The notes under the pieces: generated by a model
What the model was told of the DNA's origin: nothing
Seen by the model: only the letters and a program-made list of their open reading frames with translations
The model's database searches: none
Translations under genes and position numbers: made by a program
Part shown: positions 43,581-55,458 of the stretch, one piece after another
Numbering within the stretch: position 1 is the first letter of the stretch
Layout: each line of letters opens with the position of its first letter
From: Cafeteria roenbergensis
Lineage: Eukaryota > Sar > Bigyra > Bicosoecida > Cafeteriaceae
Length of the DNA: 64,000 nt
Direction: 5' to 3'
Assembly: GCA_008330645.1 (NCBI GenBank)
Contig: VLTN01000091.1
Span: 18,547-82,546, forward strand

Positions 43581-44798
43581 ATGGCCGAGGCCGTTTTCGT
43601 CGGGACTGCGTGCGTCGATATTCTGCTGGCTGTCGACGCCATGCCGCCCGAGGACACAGAGACGCGCGTTGCGGAGCGAACCACGCGTGCTGGCGGCAAC
43701 TCCTGCAACGCCGCCGTGGTTGCGGTATCCCTTGGCCTGGCCAGCGCCTGGATTGGCGCCAGCGTCGACCCGAGCGTCGACGCCGGCGCTGCCGTGTGCC
43801 TGGACGCGATGGGCGGCGCCGGGGTCGACACTGCTGGAGCAGCCTTGCGTGCCGAAGGCGCAGTTCCCACGTCGTACATCGTGAGCGTCCGCGGGGGCAG
43901 TCGCACGATCTTGCACCACCGGCAGCTGGCGGAGCTCACCGCCGCCGAGCTGGAAGCCGGCCTGGACAGGGTGCAGCGTGCGTCGGCAGCGCCCGCGGCG
44001 GCGGCGGCGGCGGCGGCTGGGTTGCGGTGGGCGTACTTTGAGTGTCGTGGCGACGTTCGAGGCGAGCTGGTGCCGATGCTTCGCGAGTGCGCCTCGGGGC
44101 GGTGGGCCGCTTGCGGGGAGCGCACCCTAGTTGGGCTGGAGCTGGAGAAACCGCGGCGGGGGGAGCGAGAGGCCGTCGGGCTTGCGGACGTGGTCGTGGT
44201 GGCCGCGGAGTGGGAGCGGCAAGCGGGGAAGGGCCTCGCCGCGACTGACCCGCTCGCGGCAGCTCGCGAACTAGTGTGCGGGCAGGACGCCCTGCCCCTG
44301 CGAGGTGATGCCGGCATGATCCTGACCTGCGGTGCCGCTGGGTGCGTGGTAGTTCCTTGCGCTGGAGCCCTTCGCGCCTGTCCCACAGCGCCCGCCGCCG
44401 TGGCGCGGCGTCCGGCTGCAAGCGAGGCCCTGGCCTGGCTCGAAGGGCCGCAGGCAGCACCGCCAGCAACGGGGGAAGCGCAATCAACGGAGCCGACGGC
44501 CGTGGCTTCCCCCGCGGCAGCGCGCGCATCAAGTGCTGCGCCGCTGGTCCACGTGCCTGCTCTCAGCCTTCCTGGCGGCTGGCTCGAGCGCGGCGACTCG
44601 GTAGGAGCAGGCGATGCGTTCGCGGGAGGGCTTGCCTTGCGGGTGGTGCGGAGAGGCGCTGCGGACCTCGTTGAGGCCGCCAGGTTTGCCTCAGCTGTCG
44701 CGGCAGCCAAGCTAGGGAGCGCTGGTTTGAGCGGAGTGAAGTCGGCGCTGCGAGAGCTGGCGGCCCACAGCACAAAAGTCACAGCGCGCAGTGCTTGA
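43581..44798 (+). CDS. Ketohexokinase-like PfkB sugar kinase
   Basis: A PfkB/ribokinase-fold kinase of 405 aa, apparently without introns. The N-terminal sheet is FVGTACVDILLAVDAMPPED. The first PfkB signature is RAGGNSCNAAVV and the second DSVGAGDAFAGGL, with the catalytic Asp in GAGD and the anion hole intact. Between them, SYIVSVRGGSRTILHHR, AYFECRGD and LVGLELEKPRRGE match the order seen in animal ketohexokinase, so fructose C1 phosphorylation is the best guess. Other PfkB sugars cannot be excluded. Ala-rich insertions before the last motif make it longer than the usual roughly 300 aa. The ATG at 43581 is chosen because the conserved first strand starts at residue 5. Confidence 0.87.
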   Translation: MAEAVFVGTACVDILLAVDAMPPEDTETRVAERTTRAGGNSCNAAVVAVSLGLASAWIGASVDPSVDAGAAVCLDAMGGAGVDTAGAALRAEGAVPTSYIVSVRGGSRTILHHRQLAELTAAELEAGLDRVQRASAAPAAAAAAAAGLRWAYFECRGDVRGELVPMLRECASGRWAACGERTLVGLELEKPRRGEREAVGLADVVVVAAEWERQAGKGLAATDPLAAARELVCGQDALPLRGDAGMILTCGAAGCVVVPCAGALRACPTAPAAVARRPAASEALAWLEGPQAAPPATGEAQSTEPTAVASPAAARASSAAPLVHVPALSLPGGWLERGDSVGAGDAFAGGLALRVVRRGAADLVEAARFASAVAAAKLGSAGLSGVKSALRELAAHSTKVTARSA

Positions 44799-45090
44799 TG
44801 CTACGCCCCCGCCCTTGTTCGACCAAGACCGCGACGACGGCTGGCGGCCGGCGTCAATGCACCGCGCAGGCTGCGAGATCAGCTTGTGTTAACAGCTTGG
44901 AGACAACTCCCAGCGCCGTCGCTGCTGGAAGCAACGACCCTCGCAAGCTCGCCTTTTGCTGCCCGACGACGCTTGCAGAAAAGGGCGTCAATGTTGTGCT
45001 GAAGATTGATCCGCTTGGTCCTTTGCGAAGCGGTCGGCAATGTGGCACAGATGTTCCGCGGGTGCAACGTTCTGAATAGTCGCGCACACA
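44799..45090. other. Convergent gap, nothing recognised
   Basis: Less GC-rich sequence between two converging stop codons; probably 3' UTRs. Confidence 0.5.
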
Positions 45091-46878
45091 CTACGCACGC
45101 CAAAGCGTGAGAAGTCGCCGCCGATACCACCTCTGGAATGGCTCTGGGTGGGCAAGCAGTCGGCGGCAGGCGTCATCTGTGCACATGGCCAAGGCAGTGG
45201 GACCAGCCTGCGCAGGGGTTGGCGTTGGGATCGGCGGCGCACCGTGCGATCTTTTCGGCCGCCAGGACCGCACGCGCGCGGCTTCTCAGCATCGTTGCGG
45301 GGTTAAGGGCCGCAGGTTGGCAAAAGTTGACTCCTCGGCGGCGTTTGCGAGGCGATCGCTAGCGCAGAATGCACTCCATTGCAGCCGGCCAGCCAAAGCA
45401 ACAATCCACTCGACGGCCAGCGCCACCTCAAATGCAAGCATGGGCAAAATTGTACCCTGCCAGCTGCGTTCATACGAACCGGCTCTCTCACCTTGCAAGT
45501 TGGCTCCGGCTCGGCACCCCAGTCGAGGAGTAACCGCACCACTTCAATGTTTCCAGCGTTGGCAGCCGTGTGAAGAACGCTTGCCCCGTCCTGCGTTGAA
45601 CAACGAACAGAGGGACAAGGGCCCGTACTGCCTGTCTCTCGCACGCACGTGTCGAGTCCCAGTGCCGCACGCAGCTGCCAGACTGCTCTCACTGGAGAAG
45701 CACCACGGGAGTGCTACTGCCGCCTTGAGCAAGGCAAGATCGCGAACTCACCGTTGCCCGCGCGTTTGGGTCCCCGCCGCGGACCAGCAGCTCGTGGGCC
45801 ACGCTCGCGTGACCGAGCTTGGCAGCCCAGTGAAGTGCTGTCCAGCCGTTCTGCGAGTTTCAAGCCGCCGCCACAGTCCAGCAACACGCGATTGGTTCAC
45901 GGATGCAACACCAGAACCGGCGGTCGTGTGGATGACGCAGCGCACCCACGACCCAGGCGCGCGTGTGCTTCAGCTGCATGCCAGCGAGGGCCTCGACCGT
46001 GGCGACCTCGAGCTTGCCGACTGACGTCGGCCTTGAAGTGAGGGTCCGCGCCGGAGTCCAGCAGCAGCAGAATCATGTCCAGCCGCCCTCGCACAGCGGC
46101 CCTGTGGAGCGGCACCCACCCAGCCTGCAGCGGCTATTGAGGCCGAGTCCGCCGTGCATCAGCGCAACGCTGTCACTGGCCCCAGGCCCCCCTTGTCAAC
46201 AACGACTGTGCCGGCGCGGCAGCCCGTGAGAACCACCACCGACAAGCGACCCGCCAAAGCCACGCAGCCGCAGTCGCGACCGCGGCAAGCGAACCCACTT
46301 GTGCCTTGGCATTCAAGACTGCGCCGCGTTCCAACAGCAGTCGGGAGAGTGCCACATGTCCGTTTTCAACCGCCCCGAGAAGAGCCGTCCAGCCGTTCTG
46401 CGCCAATAGATCAGACAGCAAACGCGATGCAGAGGCGCGGCGCTGCTGAACAGGGCTCGGCGGGAGCCGCAGCGCCCGTCGCGCACAGGGTGGGCCCAGC
46501 AACCAGCCAGGCTTTGCGCAGCAACAGGCCGCGGACCGGCTTACACTTGCCTTGGCTGCCAGGTCTGCGCCGTTGTCCAAAAGCAGTTGCACCACGTCAA
46601 CATGGCCTTGAGCAGCTGCCGTGTGGAGGGGCGTCCAGCTGTACTGCAGCGACGAAACGCACACCACAACCCAAGTATATCGTTGCCCTCGCCCCCTTTT
46701 CCTCCCTTCCGCGGTGCAGCGCCTCCGGGCCCAGCGCAAGGCACGACGCGCGCACAGCGTTCCTGCACCCAACGGGAGCTCCTGCCGCCAGCAGCCGAGC
46801 GACCACCTCTGCATCGCCCGCCTGGGAGGCCGCGAACAGTTGCCCGCCAGCAGTAGCGCGCGAGGGGCCAGAGCTCAT
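45091..46878 (-). CDS. Ankyrin-repeat protein, one repeat per exon (7 exons)
   Basis: Predicted 244 aa. Exons are 46756-46878 (ATG MSSGPSRATAG), then five 99-nt exons of one ankyrin repeat each (46545-46643, 46299-46397, 46026-46124, 45752-45850, 45492-45590), and a 117-nt terminal exon 45091-45207. All junctions are phase 0. Donors vary (GTGCGC, GTAAGC, GTGGGT, GTCAGT, GTGAGT, GTGAGA). The repeats are close to consensus (WTPLHTAAAQGHVDVVQLLL; WTALHWAAKLGHASVAHELL). The terminal exon has the same length as that of the array gene at 391-7431 and shares its spaced CR...A..E..QRW.RR.....WR pattern. The two are therefore paralogs, and this one, with unrelated introns, resembles the pre-expansion form. 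The exon 1 donor is the least certain. Confidence 0.85.
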
Positions 46879-47257
46879 GCTGCTTCCAGTGGCGCCACGG
46901 GGGCGTGGCGGCGCCTGATGCGGCTGCGGGCTCTGCCTTGCAGCCAGCCATCGCGGCAACTGCGCCGTCAGACATCCGCCCAGACGCGGCGCCAGCTCCC
47001 CCGCTCTCGGCGGGCTATCCACGAGTCGCATCGCTGCGCACACGCGTGACTGGGCGCGGGCGGTGTGGGGGCAGCAGCGGTGCCTCAGCGGCCGTGGCAG
47101 CAAACGAGTGCGGCCCGAGAGCGCGACCGGGTGGAGCCAGCTTTTTCGCGGCACCACTTGCACGCACACACGCACCCGCACACGAAACGGGGCATCGCAC
47201 ACACCGTGGCCAGTGTCGGCCGCCGGGAGGCGCGATCGGGCCGAGCTTGACTGGGCG
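46879..47257. other. Tandem intergenic region
   Basis: 379 bp between the ankyrin start and the stop of the SET-domain gene, both on the minus strand. The plus-strand frames seen here run antisense into the SET gene and are not credible. A promoter for the ankyrin gene is expected. Confidence 0.45.
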
Positions 47258-50200
47258 TCACTTCTGCTCAGCTTGCGGGCTGGCCGCAGCTGCGGCAGCG
47301 GTGGCCGCCTCGGCGATGGCCGCGATGCGGAGGGGGCTCAGGAGCGGGAAGGGGTCAGCCAGCAGCGCGCGCACGACCGACGTCTGCTTCGCCGCGGCCT
47401 CTCTGAGGAGCGCCGCCGGCGTGGCCGAGTGCGGCGGCAGGGCGCCCGCTGGGTCCTCGTCCTCGGCGGGGTCCTCTGCGAGGCCGGCCGCCAGCCTGGC
47501 CCTGGGACCGCAGAGCCGCGTGCGCAGCTCTGCCGGGGGTCGGTGGGAGCGGAAGTAGGGGTGGGCGGTCGCGGCCCGGACGGTGAGGCGGCTCGCTGGG
47601 TCGGGCCGGATGAGCTCTGCCACGAGGGCGGCTTGGTGGGCGCCCATGCCGATTGCGGTGAGGGCGGCGCGGACGGACTGCGGCGCGCCGTCGGCGTCGC
47701 TGGGGGCCGCGGGGTCGGCAGAGGCGCCCGCAGCGGCGGCAATGCCAGCCTCCACCTCTGGCCAGAGGGGGAGGCGACGCGCGGCCGGCCAGCGGGAGTC
47801 CAAGCGGCCGAGGAGGGCGGCCTGCTCGGCTAGCACGGCGGCCGGGCTGCGGCCTGCGAAGAGCGGGCGGCCGAGGAACAGGTGTGCCAGGCAGCAGCCC
47901 AGCGACCAGGCGTCTGAGGCGGGGCCAACGCAGGCCGCGGACCCGCCCAGCAGGAGCTCAGGAGCGGCGCAGCTGAGCACGAAGGCAGCGCGGGCCGCAG
48001 CGGCAGGGGGGGCGGCGGGGGCAGCGTCGGGCCCCAGCACGGCAGTGAGCGCGGGGGTGGCGGGGTGGGCGGCGGGGCCGGGCGCGTCGCCGACGGCCAC
48101 AGCCACGCGCAGGGCGGGTGAGCCATCGGGTACCAGCGGCGGGCGGCGCAGCAGCTCGACGCCGGCGGCGAACGTAGAGGCGGCGGCGCTGCCAGAGGGC
48201 CTTGGCCCCGCCCCGGAAGACGACGACGATGATGATGATGATGATGATGAGGAGGAGGAGGCCACCACTGCCGAGGGAGCTCCCGCAGACCCAGCAAGCG
48301 CCGCAACGGCCGCGGTCCAGGCGGCCGGAGGGGCCCATCGCGCCGCGGAGAGGTCAGAGAGGCGGATGCCTCCCTGCGCCGTGAGACACACGGCGGCTGG
48401 GCTGACGCGGCGGTGGGCGACGCCCCGCTCGTGGCAGCGCCGCAGAGCGCGAGCGAGCTCGCCGGCCACGCGCTGGCTCTGGGCGGCGCCGAACCGGACC
48501 CCGGCCACGAGTAGGCCGGCCAGGTCGTGGGCCAGCGGCTCGAAGAGGAGGGCGCTCGTGGCGCCGGAGGGGTGCGCCGGGGCCAGCGCCACCAGCTGCG
48601 TGGGCAGAGCCAGGAACGGGTGCCGGCCAGCACCAGCCGACACGCCGGCGCCGAGGAACCGGGCGGCGGCGTCCCCGCGCGCAGTGGCGGCTGCGAAGGC
48701 GCCCGGGCGCGGCCCGGGGCCAGCGTCCGCCGAGTCGCCGTTCGAAGCCGGCCGGCTAGCGTGCTTGGCAAGCATCGCTCCCGCGGCCGCCGAGGCCGTG
48801 GCAGCCGCACGTGCCCTCTTTTCGCTGGGCAGAAGCGCCTCGCAAACTCGCCGCGCTGCCGCACCGCCGCCGCCCTCGCCCTCGCCGTCACCCGCCTCCT
48901 CCTCCTCCTCGTCTTCGTCGTCGTCGTCGTCGTCGGCCGCGCTCCCAGCGCCACCGGCAGCCTTGCGAGCCCGCCGAACAGCCCTGGCAGCCGGCAGAGC
49001 CAGCTCCGCCCCAAGGGGCCCCGACACGTCCACCTCCGGCGAGTGCAGGTGCCTGAGCAGAGAGAGCACGCGCAGGCCGCCGCCGCCCCAGCCGCCGCCC
49101 CCCGCCTCCCACACGGATGCACCATCGGCGGCAGGCTCCACGAGCAGGGCTGGCACCGCCGCAGGACTGGCGGGGCGGGCGGGCGCGCCGTCGGCCAGCC
49201 GCGCCCGCTTCGCGCCCGTTGGCCCATCCCTGCCCTCGTCCTCAGCGTCGGCGTCAGCGTCGCTGTCCTCCGCGTCCCCGGCACCAGCGGTCCTGCCGCT
49301 GCCACCCCTCCGCAGCGCCACGAACCCGGGTCCGCCCAGCGTGCCCCCCGGGCACTGCCAGCCCTCGTCGAGGCGAAGCATGAGGGCGGCGGACCGCTCG
49401 TCGCCGGCGCGCAGCACCAGCGGCGACACCATCGCCTGCGCCGCGCCAGACGCCCCCGCGGCCCCGCTGGCGCCCACCGCCGCCGGGCCGCTTGCCCCCC
49501 CGAGCAGCCGGAGGGCCATGTGCGTCGGGCCAGACCCCTGCGCCGGCGCCTGGCTCTCGGCCTCCAGCGCTGCAGCCCAGTCCTCGGCCGCGCCACCCGC
49601 GGCAAGCACTGCCCCCGCGACGTCGCCCACCGACAGAAGGACGTCGGTCACGCCGTCGCCGTGCGCGGGCCCCTTCCCGCCCTCTGCGTCAAAGGCGCGG
49701 CAGAGCTTCGCGCTGAACTCAAGGCTCTGCCCGGCGCCAGAGCGGGTCCAGGCAGTGGCCTCGGCGCTGTGGGCGGAAGCAGCCTCCCCGCCATCGCCGC
49801 CCCCGCTGCTGCTGCTGCTGCTGCTGCTGCTTCCGCCGCTCCCGCTGCTGCTGCTGCTGCCAGGCGCGGGGCCACTTCCCGCGGCAGCCTCGACTTGCGA
49901 CGCAGCGTCAGCAATGCCAAGATACGCGGCGGCGACGGCAAGAGCAGCCGGGGGCTGGCTCAGGGCCGCGGCCGGCCGGCAGGCCATGGCAGCGAGGGCG
50001 CGGGCGGCGGCTGCAAGCACCACTGCGGCGAGGACGGGGGACTGCGCGGCCTTCTCCTGGGCTGCTCCGGCCGCCGACGCGCCGCCAGCGCCTGCCTCGA
50101 CGGACGCGTGGATGAGCGCGGCTGCGAGGCACGACGCAGAGCCCGCTGCCAGGGACGGCACCCCAGCGAGGGGTCCGCCGGCGGGCCGGGCGCCAAACAC

Positions 50201-50317
50201 GCCGCGGGCTGCCACGGTGGCCACCGGGGCCGCAGCCTCCATGGCGGCCGCTCCAGTCGCGGGCGCCGATGACGCCGTGGCGGACGGCGCTGCCGCGGCC
50301 GCTCCAGCATCCCCCGA

Positions 50318-50352
<35 letters not shown>

Positions 50353-53300
50353 ACGACGACGCGCGGACGAGAGCGCGCCAGTCAGCCACGGCGCGGTCCG
50401 CCCGGCCCGCAGCGTGGCGCAGCGCCCTCGCCCGTGTCTTGGCGTCGCCGCGGGTGCGAGAGGCCTCGGCGACGGTCTGGCGCGCGGAGGCGGCCTTCTC
50501 ACACAGCGCCGCTGCCTCCAGGGTCTTGCGCCACGCGCGGGCGGACCGGGCTGCCAGTGCCAGCTCAGCCTGCAGCCAGCCCCGCGCGGCCCCCGGGTCG
50601 TCCAGGGTGGCGCCGCCCTCGCCCAGCGCTGCCTCCGCCGCCGCCTCGGCGGCAGCCGATGCGCCCGAGCGGACCACGGGCGGCGCCGCCCTGTCGCGGA
50701 CGGCGGCCCGTGAGGCGGCCACGGTGAGCGCGAGCACGTCCACCGGGGCGACGTCGCCGCCGAGGGCGAGCACCATGGCCTGGACCGCCGGCGCTGTCTC
50801 GGCGGGGGTCGGCGGCGGCGCCGCTCCAGCGGCAGCTGCTGTGGCCGCGCGGAGCGTCGTCGGAGAGAGCGCCGCGATGGCGGGCGCCAGCGTCGCAGCG
50901 CCGAGCGGCGGGGGGCTGCCCACGACGGACCACGCCGCCGTCGCGATGGCAGCGGCTGCAAGGGACGCCACGTCATCCGGGGACAGGGCCGCGCACCGGG
51001 GATAGCCCTTCCCGCCCGCCGCCGCCGCCGCCTCCGCGGCTGCCGCGGGCACCAGCGCGGCCGCGGCCGGGGCGGGCACGGCGCCCGCGGCCAGCGCCCA
51101 CGCGGAGCGGCCGGCGAGAAGCAGCGCGCGCCCCACCAGCGGCAGCGGCAGCGCCAACGCGGCGCCCGCCTGCAGCACCGGGCGGCAGACCGCCGCGTGA
51201 GCCGCCTCCGCCGCGGCCAGCCCGCCAAAGGGCGCGGCGAGCTCTGCCGGCGTGAGCCGCCAGGCGAGGCGAAAGGGAAAGGCAGCCCCGGCGGGCAGGC
51301 AGCCTGTGGCGGGGGCGGGGCCGCCGGACAGCGCGGCGAGAGCGGCGTCGAGCTCCGCCGCTGAGGGCGCCTCCGGGCCCATGGAGGCTTGAAGGGCCTC
51401 AATTCCCCGGGCGCGGGTGGCCGCGGCTGCGGCAGCCGCTGCGGCCGTGGCGCCGCGTGACGCGAAGCTGCCGTCCGGCAGGGCGGGCGCGAGGTCCGAC
51501 GCCATGACGAAGCGGCGCGGAGCCCCGAGGGCTTCCCTGGCCCGCGCGGCGGCGTCTGCCTTGAGGGCGGCCGAGGCAGCCTTCCGCCGTTGCCGGCGGG
51601 CGGAGTCCCGCTCCGCGTGCCGGAGTCGCTTGCTCCGGCGCCGCTCCTTACGGACGGCGCGTCGCGCGGCCTTGGCGGCTCTGCGGGCGCGGAGCTCCTC
51701 GACGGACGGCTTGGACGCCCCGCTGGCCCTGGCCTCCGCCTCGGCTCTGCGCAGCTCCTCGTCCTTCTTCAGCGCGTCAGCTGACGCCAGCTCGAGCGAA
51801 GTGCGAAGCCGCTCTGCCTGCGACGCCTTGGCGATGCGCGTGAGCTCCTCGGCGCGGCGCGCCTGGGCCTCGGCCAACTGGGCGCGGGCGGCGGCCTCCT
51901 CCTGCCTGAACCGTCTGGCCTCGTCCGCGAGCCGTCGGGCCAGCGCCTGGGCGTCCTCCGCAACGCGGCCGGACACGGGGGCATCCGCCCTGGCCACGCC
52001 GTCGGCAGCCCTGCCGAGGCCAGACACCGCCGCCTCTGCCCCGGGGCGGCCGTTGAGGGGGGACCCGGAACGAGAGGGCGCCGCGCGCTCGCCAGAGGCG
52101 GCGGCAGCGGCAGCCGCCGTGGGCGGGTGCAGGTCCAAGCCGCGCTGCGAGCGGAGCTCCGTTCTCCGCACGAGGGCGATCATGAGCGGGTCATGCCTGG
52201 CCGCGGCGGCGGCCGCCTCCTCCTCGTCCTCCTCGTCGTCGGTGGCGTCCGGGTCGGACCACGTTGACAGGGCGTCCTCGTCGGCAGCCGCGGCGGCCTC
52301 CACAGTGTGGAACACCTCCAGGACGTGCCAGCGGGCGCTTCGTCCGGGCCCGTCGTTGCCAAGCGACGGACCGCCGTCGGCCTCCGCGCCAGCGCTGTCG
52401 GCAGCGGCGCCACCAGCAGCGCCCCCTCCGTCGCCGCCGTCATCATCGACTTCGTCGTCCTCGTCGTCGTCCTCGTCGTCGTTGTCGTCGTCGTCTGCGT
52501 GCGGGTCGTTCGCGGTGAGCAAGAGCCGCTCCCAGCGGCGGACTCTGCCGCCGCCCTCCAGCATGAACTCTACCAGCTGGAGCACCAGCTTGTCGCTGGA
52601 GGGGGGCTTGGCTGCGGCCTCCCCCTCGGCCCCGTCCGCCTCCAGGCCGGGGAGCGCCTCGTCGCCGTCCGCCTCGGCCGCACCGCTATCGGAGGTGTGC
52701 TCGTCGGGTTCCCGGCCAGTGGCGCCCCAGCCCGCGGCCGTGGCCTCTGCCTCCGTCAGCTCCGCACCCGAGACGACGCGGCCAGCGTACCAGCCAGAGG
52801 CTCCCAGGACGGGGCCGCCGGCGGCGGCGGTGGGGCTGGGGGTGACGATGGGGGCGCGCGCTGCTGGCGGCTGGAGAGCCCCCGGGCCGGGGCTGGCGCC
52901 CGCCGCCCTCAGGCGTGCCGTGTGCAGGCTTCGGCGGAAGTAGACCTCGAGCCAGCGGCCAACGAGGCCCGGGCCGGCGCCGCCGGCCGGCGGGGACGAT
53001 CTGGCCGCAGCGCTGGTGGGCGACGCGGACGGCGGGGCAGCGTGGGGCTCGGCGGCGCTAGCTCGCTCCTCTGCGGTGGGCTTGCGGAAGCGGCCGGGGG
53101 GCACCCCGGACCCGCCCTCGCTGCGGCCGCCGAGAAACCCCCGGCAGGCGGGGGTGCCGCAGCGGCAGATGATCGGCTCAAAGCCCTTGCGCTCCCACTT
53201 GTAGTCGAAGCAGAGCTCCTCCCCGGCCGCGATGGCGCAGAGGGCGAAGATGCCGACGCGCTTCTCGCCGGCCACGTCCCAGATCTGCGCCTCGGCGTTG

Positions 53301-54366
53301 GGCTGGCAGCTGTGGTTGATGAACCGCGCGAGGCCGCCGCGCTGGCCGGCGTCGAGGTAGCTTGCGCCCACGGCCATCATGTAAAAGTGGGCGCCCTTCT
53401 GAGGCAACAGAGGCATCGGGGGAGAGGCGGGGGAGGGGGGGCGCGGGTGGCGGCGGGCGGCTGGGCAGGCAAGCGCGGGGCGCTCGACGGGCGGCAGGGG
53501 CGCCTGCCAACTGGAGGCAGCGCTGGCAGCAGCAGCAGCAGGAGCTGTTCCCAGGCCCCGAGCTGCCCTGGCCGGCGCGGCCCTCGCCGAGCCTGTTTGT
53601 TCCCGCCGCGAGGGGCGACCCGGTGCGGCACGGCCTCGCGCTCGGCGGGGCTGCTCGCCTCCGGGCTCCAGCGCACGCAGCCAAGCACCGGGGCCCGACG
53701 GCACTGGAAATGTCATGCAAGCGCCTAGAGAGGCCCAGGCTGCGCCTGGCGCGCGTGCGCCCGGCTCACATCCTGCTCGGCAAGGCGGCGCGCCATTTCG
53801 GCGCCGCTGATCATCTCGCCAACATACTCCAGCACAAGATCGCCCTCGGCAATGGGGCCGAGCGCCTTGAGACCGCGGCCCTTGCCAGGCGTCTGCGAGG
53901 CGGACGCGCGGGGAACGTGCATTGACAGCGCGGGGCGGGAGGTCAGGAGCGGGCGAGGCAAAGGCTGGAGGCGGCCTCGCGCAACAACCCCGGCGCTGCC
54001 GCGCGCACGGTCTGCGACGCGCCGGGAGCTCCGCCCCCGCGCTTGGCCGCTCACCTCGATGACAGCCACGTCCGCATAGGTGCGCCGCTGGATTCGCTTG
54101 TTGCCGCACCGCTTCTTGCTGCAGGAGCCAACGATGCACTCCGTCCGGGACGCCCGGTTGATGCATTCCGACGAGACGCAAATCTCCCCTCCCCCCGAGC
54201 TGCCGACGCGGCAGCCGCAACCATAGGATTCGTCCCGCGGGTGCACTCGCTGGGTCCTGGGCACGCGGTACTCGTTCTCGTCGATGAAGACGAAGTCTGC
54301 GGCAGCCTCCAGCGCAACCATCGCCGGGTCCTCCTTCGGGGTGTTTGCCGTGACAGGGGCGGCCAT
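47258..54366 (-). CDS. SET2-like histone methyltransferase fused to cyclin-like and pseudokinase regions
   Basis: About 2191 aa from exons 54055-54366, 53770-53892 and 47258-53398, all phase 0. AWS domain about 48-100 (YGCGCRVG, SSECINR, GSCSKKRCGNKR); SET about 105-240 (KGRGLKAL, EYVGEMI, RFINHSCQPNA, EELCFDY); post-SET CRCGTPACRG. This order is that of SET2/SETD2, which methylates H3K36 during transcription; NHSC and the zinc cysteines are intact. A charged coiled coil follows at about 620-760. Residues about 860-1300 have alternating helices resembling two cyclin folds (LALPLPLVGRALLLAGR; AALSQPPAALAVAAAYLGI), which is tentative. The C-terminal kinase-like region (about 1720-2130) keeps APELLL, SDAWSLGC and a CDK-like HPYFRSHRPP end, but HRD is HRR and DFG is DLS, so it is probably inactive. 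Ser, Ala and acidic homopolymers fill the linkers. Confidence 0.85.
48220..48262. repeat. Trinucleotide tract encoding poly-Ser
   Basis: A gat/gac then gag run on the plus strand; the minus-strand reading is a Ser homopolymer inside the pseudokinase region. Similar gct/ctg tracts at 49801-49860 also give Ser, and gcg tracts at 50310-50351 give Ala. These slippage-prone tracts mark surface loops in the protein. Confidence 0.85.
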
Positions 54367-54574
54367 GGCGCCCTATGCCCAGCGTCCGTCCGGCCGCGGT
54401 CGCTGCGGCGCGTCCCAGCGCGCGCGGCAGTGGCGGTTGTCCGCGGCCGGCAATCCAGCAGAGCGACCGCTCGAGCGCGCGCCGACGGGTCTCGCCGGCT
54501 GGTGCGACCTCCCACAGCCAGACCCTCGTGAAGCACGCCCGCCCACCCGACGGCTTCGGGCTGAAGGGCCTGCT
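54367..54574. promoter_or_regulatory. Divergent promoter, SET gene / UNC50
   Basis: 208 bp between opposite start codons. Both genes must be driven from here; no standard core element is obvious. Confidence 0.45.
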
Positions 54575-55458
54575 ATGGCTGGCGCCACGGCGCACGGCCT
54601 TCCGGCGGGCGCCGGCACGGGGACCGGCGCAGCCTGGACGCACACGCTCAGTCGCGCCGGCCGCCGGCTGGCCCGCTTTGACATGGACCTGGACCTTGCG
54701 GCGTGGCACATGACGCTTGTTTTGGGCAGCGTTCGGCTGTCGCAGAAGCTGTCGAAGCTTCACCGAGGTGCGCTGGCACGTGGCGCGAGTGTCGCCTTGG
54801 AAGCCGGGCGCCGCGCCTGCTGCTGAGCGCCCGGAGCCAAGAACCGATGCATGTGCCCCCTCGGAGCCGCTCCCTGCCCGCCGCAGAGCACTCGGGCGCG
54901 TGGGCCCGAGAGGACCCGGCAATGGCGTTCCTGTGCATGTGCGCGGCATCCGTGGTGGGGGCATCGTATTCGGTGGCACTCAGCCCCGCCTCGTTGTCCC
55001 TGGGGGGCGTGCTCGCCTCCCTTGCGTGGGGCGGCCTGCTTGGAGTGCTGTGGTTCGTCGCCTCCGGAGTGGCGTGCGCCTCGGCAGTGTGGTGGGCGCT
55101 GGAGCACCTGGGCCGCGACCGGCCCGCCGGCGGCGTGGAGTGGGCCTTCTGCTTCGACTTGCATTGCAAGGGCTGCGTGCCTCTCCTCCTCGTCGCGGCG
55201 GCGCACCTGCTGCTGCTCCCGGTGATGGCGGCCGGCTGGGCGGGGGGCGCTGCGAGCAACTGCTTCTTTGCGCTGGCAGTGCTGCTCTACTGGGGGGCGG
55301 TCGACGTCGGGGCAAGGGCTCTGCCGCAGCTCGAGGGCCGTGGCCCCACGTCGCTGTTGCTTCCGGGGGCAGTGGCTCTGGTCGCCGCTGTCGTCGCCTC
55401 GCTGGCAGGGGCGGACCTGATGCTGGAGGCCGCCTCCGCGTTTGCTGTGTCGTTCTAG
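54575..55458 (+). CDS. UNC50: UNC-50 family Golgi membrane protein
   Basis: Two exons (54575-54767 and 54887-55458), joined in phase 1 across a 119-nt intron (donor GTGCGC, acceptor CGCCGCAG), give 254 aa, close to the usual length of about 260. Exon 1 ends with the conserved soluble segment (RRLARFDMDLDLAAWHMTL...SQKLSKLHR). Exon 2 opens with WAREDPAM, then several hydrophobic helices. The family signature GVEWAFCFDLHCKGCVPLLL lies near the middle. UNC-50 proteins are multi-pass Golgi proteins involved in receptor assembly and ARF-dependent traffic in other eukaryotes. The splice is needed to reconstitute the family's N-terminus, which supports it. Confidence 0.9.

Noticed and set aside
48202-51005. 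Long plus-strand Ala/Ser/Pro frames opposite the SET gene
   Set aside because: Antisense of an Ala-rich protein; no domain, and the minus frame joins SET to the kinase-like end without a stop.
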